A DNA stretch of 64,000 nucleotides from Micromonospora pisi (GCF_003633685.1 NZ_RBKT01000001.1:6076001-6140000), one strand, 5' to 3'. Positions 35,899-45,665 are shown, numbered from the stretch's first letter. A program made the numbers and translations. Notes: a model not told the origin generated them from the letters alone.

Positions 35899-38805
35899 AT
35901 GGCGGGGGAAGGCATGACAGCGAACAAGAGCCGGTCACGGGCGACCACCACGACCGGACTGAAGGTCGAGCGGGTCTGGACGACCGAGGGGGTGCACCCC
36001 TACGACGAGGTGACCTGGGAGCGTCGGGACGTCGTCATGACGAACTGGCGCGACGGCTCGATCAACTTTGAGCAGCGTGGGGTCGAGTACCCCGAGTCGT
36101 GGAGCGTCAACGCGGCCAACATCGTGACCACCAAGTACTTCCGGGGTGCCGTCGGCACGCCGGAGCGGGAGTGGTCGCTCAAGCAGATCATCGACCGGGT
36201 GGTGAAGACCTACCGCGCCGCTGGCGAGCAGCACTCCTACTTCGCCAGCCCGGCGGATGCCGAGATCTTCGAGCACGAGCTGACCTGGATGCTCCTGCAC
36301 CAGGTGTTCAGCTTCAACTCGCCGGTCTGGTTCAACGTCGGCACCGCGTCGCCGCAGCAGGTCAGCGCCTGCTTCATCCTCGCCGTCGACGACTCGATGG
36401 ACTCGATCCTCGACTGGTACAAGGAAGAGGGGCTGATCTTCAAGGGGGGCTCGGGCTCCGGGGTCAACCTCTCCCGGATCCGCTCCTCGCGGGAGCTGCT
36501 CTCCAGCGGCGGCACCGCCTCCGGCCCGGTCAGCTTCATGCGCGGCGCCGACGCCAGCGCCGGCACCATCAAGTCCGGTGGCGCCACCCGGCGGGCGGCC
36601 AAGATGGTCATCCTCGACGTGGACCACCCGGACATCGAGGAGTTCGTCACCACCAAGGCGCGCGAGGAGCACAAGATCCGCGCGCTCCGCGACGCCGGTT
36701 TCGACATGGACCTCGGCGGCTCCGACATCGTCAGCGTGCAGTACCAGAACGCCAACAACTCGGTCCGGGTCACCGACGAGTTCATGCGCGCGGTCGAGGA
36801 GAGCGGCACCTTCGACCTGCGCGGCCGGCTCGACGGTGCCGTGATCGACACCGTCGACGCCAAGGGGCTGTTCCGGACCATCGCCCAGGCTGCCTGGGAG
36901 TGCGCCGACCCCGGCCTGCAGTACGACGACACGATCAACGACTGGCACACCAGCCCGGAGACCGGGCGGATCACCGCGTCGAACCCGTGCTCGGAGTACC
37001 TGCACCTGGACAACTCCTCGTGCAACCTGGCCTCGCTCAACCTGATGAAGTTCCTCCGCGCCGACGGTGGCTTCGAGGTGGAGAAGTTCGTCCGCTCGGT
37101 CGAGTTCGTGATCACCGCGATGGACATCTCGATCTGCTTCGCCGACTTCCCGACCGAGAAGATCGGTGAGACCACCCGGGCCTACCGGCAGCTCGGCATC
37201 GGCTACGCCAACCTCGGCGCGCTGCTGATGGCGACCGGTCACCCGTACGACTCGGAGACCGGGCGCTCGGTTGCCGCCGCGATCACCTCGCTGATGACCG
37301 GCACCGCGTACCGCCGCTCGGCGGAGCTGGCCGGTGTGGTCGGCGCGTACGACGGCTACGCCCGCAACGCCGAAGGGCACAAGCGGGTGATGCGCAAGCA
37401 CGCCGCGGCCAACGACGAGATCAAGCCCACCGGTGCGGTCGCCACCGCGATCGTCCGCGAGGCCACCAAGCAGTGGACCGAGGGGAACAAGGTCGGCGAG
37501 CGCAACGGCTGGCGCAACGCCCAGGCGTCGGTGCTCGCGCCGACCGGCACCATCGGCCTGATGATGGACTGCGACACCACCGGGGTCGAGCCCGACCTGG
37601 CGCTGGTCAAGTTCAAGAAGCTGGTCGGCGGCGGCTCGATGCAGATCGTCAACCAGACCGTTCCGCGTGCCCTGCGCAGCCTCGGTTACCCGGAGGAGCA
37701 GGTCGAGGCGATCGTCGAGCACATCGCCGACCACGGGCACGTGGTCGACGCCCCCGGCCTCAAGCCGGAGCACTACGCGGTCTTCGACTGCGCCATGGGC
37801 GAGCGGTCGATCGCCCCGATGGGTCACGTACGGATGATGGCCGCGGTGCAGCCGTTCATCTCGGGCGCGATCTCGAAGACGGTCAACATGCCGGAGGCGG
37901 CCACCGTCGCCGACGTCGAGGAGATCTACTTCGAGGGCTGGAAGCTCGGCCTGAAGGCGCTGGCGATCTACCGGGACAACTGCAAGGTCGGTCAGCCGCT
38001 CTCGGTGGCCAAGCCGGCGAAGACGACCGAGTCGGCCCCGGCCGAGGTGGCGCCGGCCAGCGCGGAGCGGGCCGTCGAGAAGGTCATCGAGTACCGCCCG
38101 GTGCGCAAGCGCCTGCCGAAGAAGCGCCCGTCGGAGACGGTCTCCTTCTCGGTCGGCGGCGCCGAGGGGTACCTCACCGCCTCCTCGTACCCGGACGACG
38201 GTCTCGGCGAGGTCTTCCTGAAGATGTCCAAGCAGGGCTCGACCCTCGCCGGGGTGATGGACGCCTTCTCCGTCGCGATCTCGATCGGCCTGCAGTACGG
38301 CGTCCCGCTGGAGACGTACGTCAGCAAGTTCACCAACATGCGGTTCGAGCCGGCCGGGATGACCGACGATCCGGACATCCGGATGGCTGCCTCGGTGATG
38401 GACTACATCTTCCGGCGGCTCGCCCTGGACTTCCTGCCGTACGAGCGTCGGGCCGAACTCGGCATCTTCACCGCCAGCGAGCGGGCCGCGCAACTGCGGG
38501 CCGAGGCGGAGGCGGAGAACAACCTGGAGTTGACCGTGATGGCCTCTTCGGCGCCGGTGACGGCTCCGGCCGAGGCGAAGCCGGAACCGGCGGCAGCCCC
38601 CGCCGCCCCGGCCGCCACCGTGTCGGCCGAGCCGGAGGTCGCCAAGCAGTTGGGCGTACGGGTGGGTTCCTCGACCGAGCTGCTGGAGGCGGTGCTCGGC
38701 AAGGCGGCCGACGCCCCGCTCTGCTTCACCTGCGGCACGAAGATGCGCCCTGCGGGTAGCTGCTACGTCTGCGAGGGTTGCGGCTCCACCTCGGGTTGCA
38801 GCTGA
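35899..38805 (+). CDS. nrdJ: Vitamin B12-dependent (class II) ribonucleotide reductase
   Basis: 968 residues; ATG 35914 (5 codons in) is an alternative start with GGGGGAAGG before it. Contains the NrdJ hallmarks: VHPYDEVTWERRDVVMTNWRDGSINFEQRGVEYP, FNSPVWFNVG, SGSGVNLSRIRSS, and NPCSEYLHLDNSSCNLASLNL with catalytic Cys/Glu residues. The C-terminus has a Pro/Ala-rich linker and a zinc-ribbon-like cysteine cluster (CFTCGTKM...CYVCEGCGSTSGC) that serves redox turnover. It makes dNTPs from NTP/NDPs using adenosylcobalamin. Two genes follow the SOS lexA/chiZ pair, as in Streptomyces. Confidence 0.97.
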   Translation: MAGEGMTANKSRSRATTTTGLKVERVWTTEGVHPYDEVTWERRDVVMTNWRDGSINFEQRGVEYPESWSVNAANIVTTKYFRGAVGTPEREWSLKQIIDRVVKTYRAAGEQHSYFASPADAEIFEHELTWMLLHQVFSFNSPVWFNVGTASPQQVSACFILAVDDSMDSILDWYKEEGLIFKGGSGSGVNLSRIRSSRELLSSGGTASGPVSFMRGADASAGTIKSGGATRRAAKMVILDVDHPDIEEFVTTKAREEHKIRALRDAGFDMDLGGSDIVSVQYQNANNSVRVTDEFMRAVEESGTFDLRGRLDGAVIDTVDAKGLFRTIAQAAWECADPGLQYDDTINDWHTSPETGRITASNPCSEYLHLDNSSCNLASLNLMKFLRADGGFEVEKFVRSVEFVITAMDISICFADFPTEKIGETTRAYRQLGIGYANLGALLMATGHPYDSETGRSVAAAITSLMTGTAYRRSAELAGVVGAYDGYARNAEGHKRVMRKHAAANDEIKPTGAVATAIVREATKQWTEGNKVGERNGWRNAQASVLAPTGTIGLMMDCDTTGVEPDLALVKFKKLVGGGSMQIVNQTVPRALRSLGYPEEQVEAIVEHIADHGHVVDAPGLKPEHYAVFDCAMGERSIAPMGHVRMMAAVQPFISGAISKTVNMPEAATVADVEEIYFEGWKLGLKALAIYRDNCKVGQPLSVAKPAKTTESAPAEVAPASAERAVEKVIEYRPVRKRLPKKRPSETVSFSVGGAEGYLTASSYPDDGLGEVFLKMSKQGSTLAGVMDAFSVAISIGLQYGVPLETYVSKFTNMRFEPAGMTDDPDIRMAASVMDYIFRRLALDFLPYERRAELGIFTASERAAQLRAEAEAENNLELTVMASSAPVTAPAEAKPEPAAAPAAPAATVSAEPEVAKQLGVRVGSSTELLEAVLGKAADAPLCFTCGTKMRPAGSCYVCEGCGSTSGCS

Positions 38806-38870
38806 GACCGGGCGGATTGCATCTGATCCGACATTCGACAGAGCGAGTCGAATGCTGAAAGTTCGGTAGG

Positions 38871-38909
38871 GCGCAAGGGGAGCCGGGCATTGCCCGGCTC
38901 CCCTTGCGC
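38871..38909. terminator. Terminator after nrdJ
   Basis: GCGCAAGGGGAGCCGGGCA / TGCCCGGCTCCCCTTGCGC, perfect 19-bp arms with a one-base loop centre, between convergent nrdJ and an MFS gene. Confidence 0.85.
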
Positions 38910-38981
38910 AGCCCCGGGCAAGGTTCGGGCGGCAGGAGCCGCGGGTCAACTGTCACCGGCTCGTCCCGCTCTCGTGGACCG

Positions 38982-40274
38982 TCAGGTCGCCGGGAGGTCC
39001 CGCATCTTCCGTAGCGGCGAGAAGACGACAAAGAGCGCGGCACTCCAGGTGCCGAGCACGCAGATCCAGAGTGCCGTACGTAGCCCCAGTTGGCTGCCGA
39101 GCGTGCCGCCGACGAGCGCGCCGAGGGGAATGACCCCGTAGCAGATCCAGAGGAAGGTGGCGTTGACCCGGCCGAGGATCTCGGGCGGGGTGATCCGCTG
39201 CCGGTACGACATCGCGGCGATGTTGAACAGCACCGCGTTCCCGGAGAAAGCGGCGAGGCCGACACCGTAGAGCAGTACGCCCCAGCCGGGCTGTGCCAGC
39301 GGCATGAGCAGGTAGAGCGGTCCGGGCGCGGCCATGGCGACCCAGATCACCCGGGCGGTGCCGATCCGGTTGGTCAACCGGTTCGCGAAGATCCCGAGGG
39401 TCAGGCCGCCGATGGCGCTGACGGAGAAGACGAGGCCGACCATCACCGATGAGGCGTGCAGTTCCCGCAGCATGAAGGTGACCTCGATGGAGCCCGAGGC
39501 CATGACGAAGAAGTTGGATGTCGTGGTGCAGGCGAGGATCTTCAGCAGGATCGGTTGACGGCGGACGAAGGCGAGCCCTTCGGTCATCGCGGTGCGTGGC
39601 GACACCCGGTCCCGGCTCGACGCCGGCGTTGCCCGCTGTTCCGGCGTCTCCCGGATCAGCCAGAGCGTCACCGCGCTGACCAGGAAGGCGATCGCGTTGC
39701 CGAAGAAGGTACGGGCGGCGCCGACGAGTCCGATCAGGACGCCACCGATGGTCGGCCCGACGAGTTCGGCGGCGTCCTGGCTCAGCACGAGCTTCGCGTT
39801 GCCGTCCACCAACTGGTCGGCCTCCACCAGGCGGGGGAACCGGCTCCGGTAGGCGACGGTGAATCCGACGGTCAGGACGCCGGAGAGCCCGACGACGACG
39901 TACAGGAATGTGAGTGTCAGCCGCCCGGCGATCGCGACCAGGGGGAGCGACAGCATCAGGGCCATCCGTCCGAGATCGCAGAGGATCATCAATTTCCGCT
40001 GGTCGACCCGGTCGGCCAGGGCGCCGGCGGGGAGCGAGAAGAGCAGGTACGGCAGCCAGGCGAGGAAGGTCAGCAGCGAGACCTGGAAGATGCTCGCGCC
40101 GAGGGCGTCCGCCGCGACCACCGGTACCGCGACGTGGGAGATCCGGGTGCCCAGCTCGCTGACCGTCTGGCCGCCCCAGAGCAGCAGGAAGTTCCGGCTG
40201 CGCCAGAGAGAGGGGCGCGAGGGTGTGCGGCGCGCCGGTCCCGCTGCGGTCAACTGCTGTGTCACGGATAGCAC
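38982..40274 (-). CDS. MFS exporter
   Basis: 430 residues from GTG 40274 (GTG 40265 also possible). About 12 membrane segments, with the DHA3-type loop GALADRVDQRKLMILCDLGRMALM (motif A between segments 2 and 3) and RFPRLVEADQLVDGNAKLVLSQDAAELVGPTIGGVL. This is the macrolide-efflux/enterobactin-exporter-like subgroup (MFS_3/MFS_1). The substrate is unknown. It is divergent from the GntR-ABC operon, so the two may share control. Confidence 0.88.
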   Translation of the reverse strand: MLSVTQQLTAAGPARRTPSRPSLWRSRNFLLLWGGQTVSELGTRISHVAVPVVAADALGASIFQVSLLTFLAWLPYLLFSLPAGALADRVDQRKLMILCDLGRMALMLSLPLVAIAGRLTLTFLYVVVGLSGVLTVGFTVAYRSRFPRLVEADQLVDGNAKLVLSQDAAELVGPTIGGVLIGLVGAARTFFGNAIAFLVSAVTLWLIRETPEQRATPASSRDRVSPRTAMTEGLAFVRRQPILLKILACTTTSNFFVMASGSIEVTFMLRELHASSVMVGLVFSVSAIGGLTLGIFANRLTNRIGTARVIWVAMAAPGPLYLLMPLAQPGWGVLLYGVGLAAFSGNAVLFNIAAMSYRQRITPPEILGRVNATFLWICYGVIPLGALVGGTLGSQLGLRTALWICVLGTWSAALFVVFSPLRKMRDLPAT

Positions 40275-40452
40275 CTGCCTGTACGGGGACTGCGCGAGAC
40301 ATCTGGCGGCCGGGAGGCGCTCGGCACCTTACCGGCGCTGTCACCGGCACGAAATGTATTTGTCCGGCCGACCGGACCGGTTCCGACCGGCCGCCGCCGC
40401 CGGCGGCGGCGGTACGGCCGGCTGCCGTGGCGCGGGCTGTCGGAAACCTCAC

Positions 40453-40520
40453 TTGACAACAGGCGGCCTTGGTTACATGGTTAGTTACATGAGTAATGAA
40501 CCAGCCAACCTTGGTTGGCT
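40453..40520 (+). promoter_or_regulatory. Promoter and operators of GntR-ABC operon
   Basis: TTGACA (40453-40458) is a good -35; a -10 is likely near 40476-40487. Two dyads follow: TTAGTTAC-ATGA-GTAATGAA (40481-40500, 6 of 8 paired) and AGCCAACC-TT-GGTTGGCT (40503-40520, perfect arms). GTTACATG also occurs twice, 12 bp apart. One of them is probably the binding site of the downstream GntR regulator. Confidence 0.5.
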
Positions 40521-40553
40521 CGGCCGTCCCGGCGTGACAGCGGGCGGGTGCGG

Positions 40554-40916
40554 GTGATGGAGGAGGGTCGGCCGATCTTCCTCCAGGTCGCGGAGCTGCT
40601 CCAGACCGCGATCATCGACGGCACTCTCGCCGAGGAGACCCAGGTCCCCTCGACGAACGAACTGGCCGCCTTCCACCGGATCAACCCGGCCACCGCCGCG
40701 AAGGGCGTCAACCAACTTGTCGACGACGGCGTGCTGTACAAGAAACGAGGAATCGGGATGTTCGTCGCCACCGGCGCCCGCGCCAAGCTGCGGGAACGAC
40801 GCCGTGAAGAGTTCGCCAACCAGTACGTCCGCCCCCTGCTCGCCGAAGCCCGCAAACTCGGCATCGGTGCCGACGAGCTCAAGTCGATGATCGACCTCCG
40901 GGAGGGGGAGCGATGA
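40554..40916 (+). CDS. GntR/YtrA-family regulator
   Basis: 120 residues from GTG 40554 (next codon is ATG). Winged HTH with PIFLQVAELLQTAIIDGTLAEETQVPSTNELAAFHRINPATAAKGVNQLVDDGVLYKKRGIGMFV, then a short C-terminal helix pair, which is the YtrA subclass. YtrA-type repressors control the ABC transporter genes that follow. The stop overlaps the ATPase start. Confidence 0.9.
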   Translation: MMEEGRPIFLQVAELLQTAIIDGTLAEETQVPSTNELAAFHRINPATAAKGVNQLVDDGVLYKKRGIGMFVATGARAKLRERRREEFANQYVRPLLAEARKLGIGADELKSMIDLREGER

Positions 40917-41818
40917 GTCCGGTCGTCACCGCCAGTGGGGTGACCAAGCGATTCGGTCGGACCACCGCCCTGGACGAGGTCAGCTTCACCCTGACCGAGA
41001 ACACCATCCACGGTCTGCTAGGCCGCAACGGTGCCGGCAAGACGACGCTGATGCAGATCCTCACCGGACAGAACCACGCCACCTCCGGAGACCTGTCGGT
41101 GTTCGGTCAGCACCCGTACGAGAACGCCGAGGTGCTGACCAGGGTCTGCTTCATCAAGGAGAGCCAGACCTACCCCCAGGTCTTCCAGGTACGGCACGCG
41201 CTGGAAGCGGCCCGGCTGCTCTTCCCGAACTGGGACGAGGACTTCGCCGCGGCCCTCGTCGAGGACTTCCAACTGCCGCTCCGGCGCCAGGTGCGCAAGC
41301 TCTCGCGTGGCATGCTCTCCGCGCTCGGCGTGATCATCGGGCTCGCCGCCCGGGCCGAGCTCACCTTCTTCGACGAGCCGTACCTGGGGCTGGACGCCAC
41401 CGCGCGACAGACCTTCTACGACCGTCTGCTCGCCGACTACGCGGAGCACCCCCGCACCATCGTGCTCTCCACCCACCTCATCGACGAGGTGGCCAACCTG
41501 ATCGAGCACGTACTGCTGCTCGACCGGGGGCGGATTCTGCTGGACGAGAGCGCGGAGGAACTCCGCGCCGAACTGGTCACCGTCTCAGGACCGCTGGCCG
41601 CGGTGGAGCAGTGGCGCAACGGTGCCGAGGAACTGCACCGCGAACGCATGGGGAACCTGGTTCGGGCCACGCTCCGTGGTCCGTTCGAACCGTCCGATCG
41701 TCACCGTGCCAGCTCGCTCGGGCTGGAGGTGGCCCCGGTCTCGTTGCAGGAGCTGGTGGTCCGACTCACCGGTACGACGAGCGGTGCCCGTACGGCCGAC
41801 AAGGGGGAGCTCCGATGA
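40913..41818 (+). CDS. ABC transporter ATPase (YtrB-like)
   Basis: 301 residues. Walker A GRNGAGKTT (about 36-44), signature-like LSRGMLSALG, Walker B ELTFFDEP, D-loop and H-loop STHLIDE. The C-terminal about 90 residues (VTVSGPLAAVEQW...) are the regulatory domain of drug/antibiotic-type exporters. It works with the downstream membrane subunit and overlaps both neighbours by 4 nt. Confidence 0.92.
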   Translation: MSPVVTASGVTKRFGRTTALDEVSFTLTENTIHGLLGRNGAGKTTLMQILTGQNHATSGDLSVFGQHPYENAEVLTRVCFIKESQTYPQVFQVRHALEAARLLFPNWDEDFAAALVEDFQLPLRRQVRKLSRGMLSALGVIIGLAARAELTFFDEPYLGLDATARQTFYDRLLADYAEHPRTIVLSTHLIDEVANLIEHVLLLDRGRILLDESAEELRAELVTVSGPLAAVEQWRNGAEELHRERMGNLVRATLRGPFEPSDRHRASSLGLEVAPVSLQELVVRLTGTTSGARTADKGELR

Positions 41819-42510
41819 GCCGCGTGATCGCCGCCACCCGGATCCAACTGATCAGCTGGCTGGCACTGGTGGGCTGGCCCTGGGGCATCCTGATCTCCAG
41901 CTTCATGATCAACCTGGCCGTCTTCGCCGTGATCGCCGACGAGATGCCGAACGATCCCACCACCGGTGGGCTGCTCAGCATCTACGTCGTCACGATGATC
42001 GGCGCCGCTCAGGCGATCACCCAGTTCTTTCCGTTCTCGCTCGGACTGAGCCTGACCCGGCGGACCTTCTACGCCGCCACCTCACTGTTGCTGGTCGCCG
42101 AGTCCCTGGTCTTCGGGGTGCTGCTGTACCTCTGCTCGCTGGTGGAGCGGGCGACCGACGGATGGGGCATGTCCCTGCATTTCTTCGTCATGCCGTTCAT
42201 GCACAGCGACAACCCGCTCGCCCAGATCGTGATCCTCACAGTCCCGTTCATCGTGCTCGGTTACATCGGGATCTGCGCCGCGCTGGTCCTGAAGCGATGG
42301 GGTGTCGGTGGTCTCTACCTGCTGAGTGTCGTGCTGCTGCTCCTGCTGGGTCTGCTCGCCGTACTCATCACCTGGCAGCACTGGTGGCTGGCGGTGGGGC
42401 GGTGGTTCGCCGACCAGTCCCCACTGGCCCTCTTCGCCGGCTGGCCGGCCCTGCTCGCCCTGCTACTGGCCGGCGCCGGACTGCTAGCCATCCGGCGGGC
42501 CACGGCCTGA
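41815..42510 (+). CDS. ABC transporter membrane subunit
   Basis: 231 residues from the ATG overlapping the ATPase stop. Six hydrophobic segments: 9-40, 55-80, 88-110, 130-160, 162-190 and 205-228. It is the permease partner of the YtrB-like ATPase. No substrate can be assigned; YtrAB-type systems often respond to cell-wall antibiotics. Confidence 0.85.
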   Translation: MSRVIAATRIQLISWLALVGWPWGILISSFMINLAVFAVIADEMPNDPTTGGLLSIYVVTMIGAAQAITQFFPFSLGLSLTRRTFYAATSLLLVAESLVFGVLLYLCSLVERATDGWGMSLHFFVMPFMHSDNPLAQIVILTVPFIVLGYIGICAALVLKRWGVGGLYLLSVVLLLLLGLLAVLITWQHWWLAVGRWFADQSPLALFAGWPALLALLLAGAGLLAIRRATA

Positions 42511-42537
42511 CGCGCGGCCGAGGGAAGCGCCGCATTT

Positions 42538-42587
42538 TGATCATGGAGGGTTCGGCTCGCACGGGGGAGTCGAACCCTCCACGATCA
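42538..42587. terminator. Hairpin after ABC operon
   Basis: TGATCATGGAGGGTTCG / CGAACCCTCCACGATCA with one mismatch and a 16-nt loop. It begins with the same TGATCATG as the hairpin at 28444, and may belong to a second family of intergenic hairpins. Confidence 0.7.
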
Positions 42588-42634
42588 ATCCGCCCAGGGT
42601 GCCGCTCCGATCGCGCCGTTCACGGCTGACGTAA

Positions 42635-42940
<306 letters not shown>

Positions 42941-42951
42941 CGTCTGCGCCC

Positions 42952-44154
42952 ATGGCGAGGTACGTGGTCATCGGTGGCGGCATCGTCGGGCTGGCAACGG
43001 CGCACCGGATCACGCTGGACCGGCCCGGCGCCGAGGTCACCGTGCTGGAGAAGGAGCCCCGACTGGCGGCCCACCAGACCGGCCACAACTCCGGTGTGAT
43101 CCACGCCGGGGTCTACTACCGGCCGGGCAGTCTCAAGGCCGAACTGTGCCGGGCCGGCAGCCGTTCCATGGTGGAGTTCTGTGCCGAGAACGGCATACCG
43201 GTGCAGCGGTGCGGCAAGCTGATCGTCGCCACCGACGAGGCGGAACTGCCCCGGCTGCGGGCCCTGCACGAGCGCGCGCTCGCCAACCGGCTACCGGTAC
43301 GGCTGCTCACCCCGGCCGAGGCGGCCGAGTACGAGCCGGCGATGCGCTGCGTCGAGGCACTGCGGGTCGAGTCCACCGGGATCGTCGACTTCACCGAGGT
43401 CTGCGTCGCGCTCGCCGCGCTGGCGGAGAAGTCCGGTGCGCGGATCCGACTCGGCGCCCGGGTCACCGGGATCGCGAGCCGACGGAGTGGTCCGGCCGGC
43501 GCCCCGGAGCTCGTGGTGAACAGCACCGCCGGTGAGGTGGTGGCGGACGTACTGGTCAACTGCGCCGGGCTGCACGCCGACCGGGTGGCCCGGCTCGCCG
43601 GTGTCGTGCCACCCGCCCGGATCATCCCCTTCCGGGGTGAGTACTACGAACTGCGGCCGGAGCGACGGGACCTGGTCCGGGGGTTGATCTACCCGGTCCC
43701 CGATCCGCAGTTCCCGTTCCTGGGCGTACACCTGACCCGGATGATCGACGGCAGCGTGCACGCGGGTCCGAACGCGGTGCTCGCGCTGGCCCGGGAGGGC
43801 TATTCGTGGGGCCGGATCAACCCGAGGGAGGTGGCCGACCTGGTCGGCTACCCGGGGCTCTGGCGGCTGGCCCGCCGTCACGGGCGGTACGGCCTGACCG
43901 AGGTACGCCGTTCACTGTCCCGCCGCCGGTTCGCGTCCAGCCTGGCCCGGCTGGTGCCCGAGCTGACCGAGCGGGACCTCGTCCCGAGCGCGGCCGGCGT
44001 ACGGGCCCAGGCGATCGCCCCGGACGGCTCACTGGTGGACGACTTCCTCATCGTGGACGCCGACCGGCAGGTGCACGTCCTCAACGCGCCGTCACCGGCG
44101 GCAACCAGCTCACTGGAGATCGCGAAGCACATCGTGGCCCGGCTGCCCCGGTAG
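42952..44154 (+). CDS. lhgO: L-2-hydroxyglutarate oxidase
   Basis: 400 residues from ATG. FAD-binding motif VVIGGGIVGLATAHRITLDRPGAEVTVLEKE (4-34) and the LhgO/DAO features HNSGVIHAGVYYRPGSLKAELC, IIPFRGEYYELRPERRDLVRGLIYPVPDPQFPFLGVHLTRMIDG and GPNAVLALAREGY. It oxidises L-2-hydroxyglutarate to 2-oxoglutarate at the membrane, removing a by-product of TCA enzymes. Family identification is strong; alternative: another 2-hydroxy acid oxidase. Confidence 0.93.
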   Translation: MARYVVIGGGIVGLATAHRITLDRPGAEVTVLEKEPRLAAHQTGHNSGVIHAGVYYRPGSLKAELCRAGSRSMVEFCAENGIPVQRCGKLIVATDEAELPRLRALHERALANRLPVRLLTPAEAAEYEPAMRCVEALRVESTGIVDFTEVCVALAALAEKSGARIRLGARVTGIASRRSGPAGAPELVVNSTAGEVVADVLVNCAGLHADRVARLAGVVPPARIIPFRGEYYELRPERRDLVRGLIYPVPDPQFPFLGVHLTRMIDGSVHAGPNAVLALAREGYSWGRINPREVADLVGYPGLWRLARRHGRYGLTEVRRSLSRRRFASSLARLVPELTERDLVPSAAGVRAQAIAPDGSLVDDFLIVDADRQVHVLNAPSPAATSSLEIAKHIVARLPR

Positions 44155-44308
44155 TGACCGGAGCAGCGACGACGAGCGGGTCGGGGCAGCCCTACGGCAA
44201 CGCCGGAAAGGCTCGACCGGGCGGGGGCTTTCGCCCCTGCCGCCCGAACCCGTACGGTGTCCGACGGACTCACCGGCCGCCCCCGGCCGGGCCGAGCGGG
44301 AGGTCATC

Positions 44309-44854
44309 GTGCGAGGGCGGCTCTTACTGATCGGCGCCGGGTTACTGGTGCTTTCCGGCTGCGGCGAGCCAGCCGCGACGAGGAGCGAACCACTGCCGAT
44401 CCCCCCGGTCGTCAAGCTGCCGGCGGCGGCAGCCGGCGGGGTTTGCCAGGTGCTGGACTACTCGGCGATCGAGAAGGCCGTCGGCACCACGTTCGACGTT
44501 TCGGCCGCGACCTCGCAGGGCGAGACGAGTAGCTGCGTACTCCAGGCGGAGCAGGCGAGTCTTCCCGATCTGGCGCTGGCGATGACGCCGACCTCGGCCG
44601 ACGCGTCGGTCTTCAACGACGAGGCGCCGGACGGGGGGCAGTCGGTCAAGGGGCTGGGCAAGGCCGCGTACCGGTTGATCGTCGCCGCCGGCAAGGATCA
44701 CGGCGCCGGGGTGGAGGTGTGCTGGCTCGCCTCGGACGGGCAGATGATCAGCCTCCGCTACACCCTCCCGGCGGGTGAGGGTAAGCCGGCGGCGGAGGCC
44801 ATCGCGGGCAAGCTCGTCACGCTGGCCAAGCAGATCGACGCCGCCGAGCGCTGA
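44309..44854 (+). CDS. Putative lipoprotein, 181 aa
   Basis: GTG start. Signal peptide with lipobox LSGC (Cys about 18), a short Pro/Ala linker, then a compact domain beginning CQVLDYSAIEKAVGTTFDVSAAT and containing a second pair of Cys, resembling DUF3558-like lipoproteins of actinobacteria. No function known. Stands alone between lhgO and a convergent regulator. Confidence 0.75.
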   Translation: MRGRLLLIGAGLLVLSGCGEPAATRSEPLPIPPVVKLPAAAAGGVCQVLDYSAIEKAVGTTFDVSAATSQGETSSCVLQAEQASLPDLALAMTPTSADASVFNDEAPDGGQSVKGLGKAAYRLIVAAGKDHGAGVEVCWLASDGQMISLRYTLPAGEGKPAAEAIAGKLVTLAKQIDAAER

Positions 44855-44871
44855 CACCCGCCCCGTCCGGC

Positions 44872-44893
44872 CCGGCCGCCGTTTCGGGCGGCC
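44872..44893. terminator. Hairpin between convergent lipoprotein and DtxR-type genes
   Basis: CGGCCGCC / GGCGGCCG with a 6-nt loop (GTTTCG), in the 124-bp gap between convergent genes. Confidence 0.5.
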
Positions 44894-44978
44894 GGCGCGG
44901 CGGCGTGGTCCTGGTCGGAGCCGGCTCGGTGTCGTTCCGGACGGGCGGTGAGGACGGTTCCGGCGGTGACGGGGCCGC

Positions 44979-45665
44979 TCAGGAAGCGGCGACGAAGACG
45001 CGCGAGGCGACCTCGCGGGGCAACCTGATCTTGTCGCCGGAACGGTCGATGGTGACGCCGTCCCGTTCCTGTGCCACCGTCACGGTCGCACCCGGGTCGA
45101 CCCCGGCCGCGTGCAGTTGACGCAGTACGTCACCGTCGGTCTGCACGCTCTCGCAGATCCGCCGGACCACCACCGGACCGGTCAGGCCGGGGAAGGCGAG
45201 ATTGCGTTCCGCATCCGGGCTCTCCGCGGCCGGCGACCCGTGCTCGCTGCCGAGCGCCTCCAGCCCCGGGATCGGGTTGCCGTACGGCGAACGGGTCGGA
45301 CGGTTCAGCAGGTCGTAAACCTTCTGCTCCACCGCGTCGCTCATCACGTGTTCCCACCGGCAGGCTTCCTCGTGGGCTTCCTCATAGGGCATCCCGATCA
45401 CGTTGACCAGCAGCAACTCGGCCAACCGGTGCTTGCGCATCACGGCGATCGCGAGACCCCGGCCGGCGGCGGTGAGTCGTAGGTGCCGGTCGTCCTCGAG
45501 GGTCAACAGCCCGTCGCGTTCCATCCGGGCCACGGTCTGGCTGACGGTCGGTCCGCTCTGGTGCAGCCGCTCGGCGATCCGCGCGCGCAGCGCCGGCACA
45601 CCTTCCTCTTCCAATTCGAGAATGGTGCGCAGGTACATCTCAGTCGTATCGACAAGGTCGTTCAC
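44979..45665 (-). CDS. ideR: DtxR/IdeR-family iron-dependent repressor
   Basis: 228 residues from GTG 45665. N-terminal winged HTH (VDTTEMYLRTILELEEEGVPALRARIAERLHQSGPTVSQTVARMERDGLL). Metal-site residues M10, H79, E83, H98, C102, E105 and H106 fall at exactly the DtxR numbering. C-terminal SH3-like FeoA domain (about 150-228) is present, favouring IdeR over MntR. It represses iron-uptake genes with Fe2+. In M. tuberculosis it is next to sigB; here sigB is about 5.5 kb away, with accessory genes between. Confidence 0.93.
   Translation of the reverse strand: MNDLVDTTEMYLRTILELEEEGVPALRARIAERLHQSGPTVSQTVARMERDGLLTLEDDRHLRLTAAGRGLAIAVMRKHRLAELLLVNVIGMPYEEAHEEACRWEHVMSDAVEQKVYDLLNRPTRSPYGNPIPGLEALGSEHGSPAAESPDAERNLAFPGLTGPVVVRRICESVQTDGDVLRQLHAAGVDPGATVTVAQERDGVTIDRSGDKIRLPREVASRVFVAAS

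Noticed and set aside
35935-38949. Minus-strand open frame of about 1000 codons opposite nrdJ
   Set aside because: It mirrors the high-GC codon structure of nrdJ, has no recognisable domain and is low-complexity (Arg/Gly/Leu/Val-rich).
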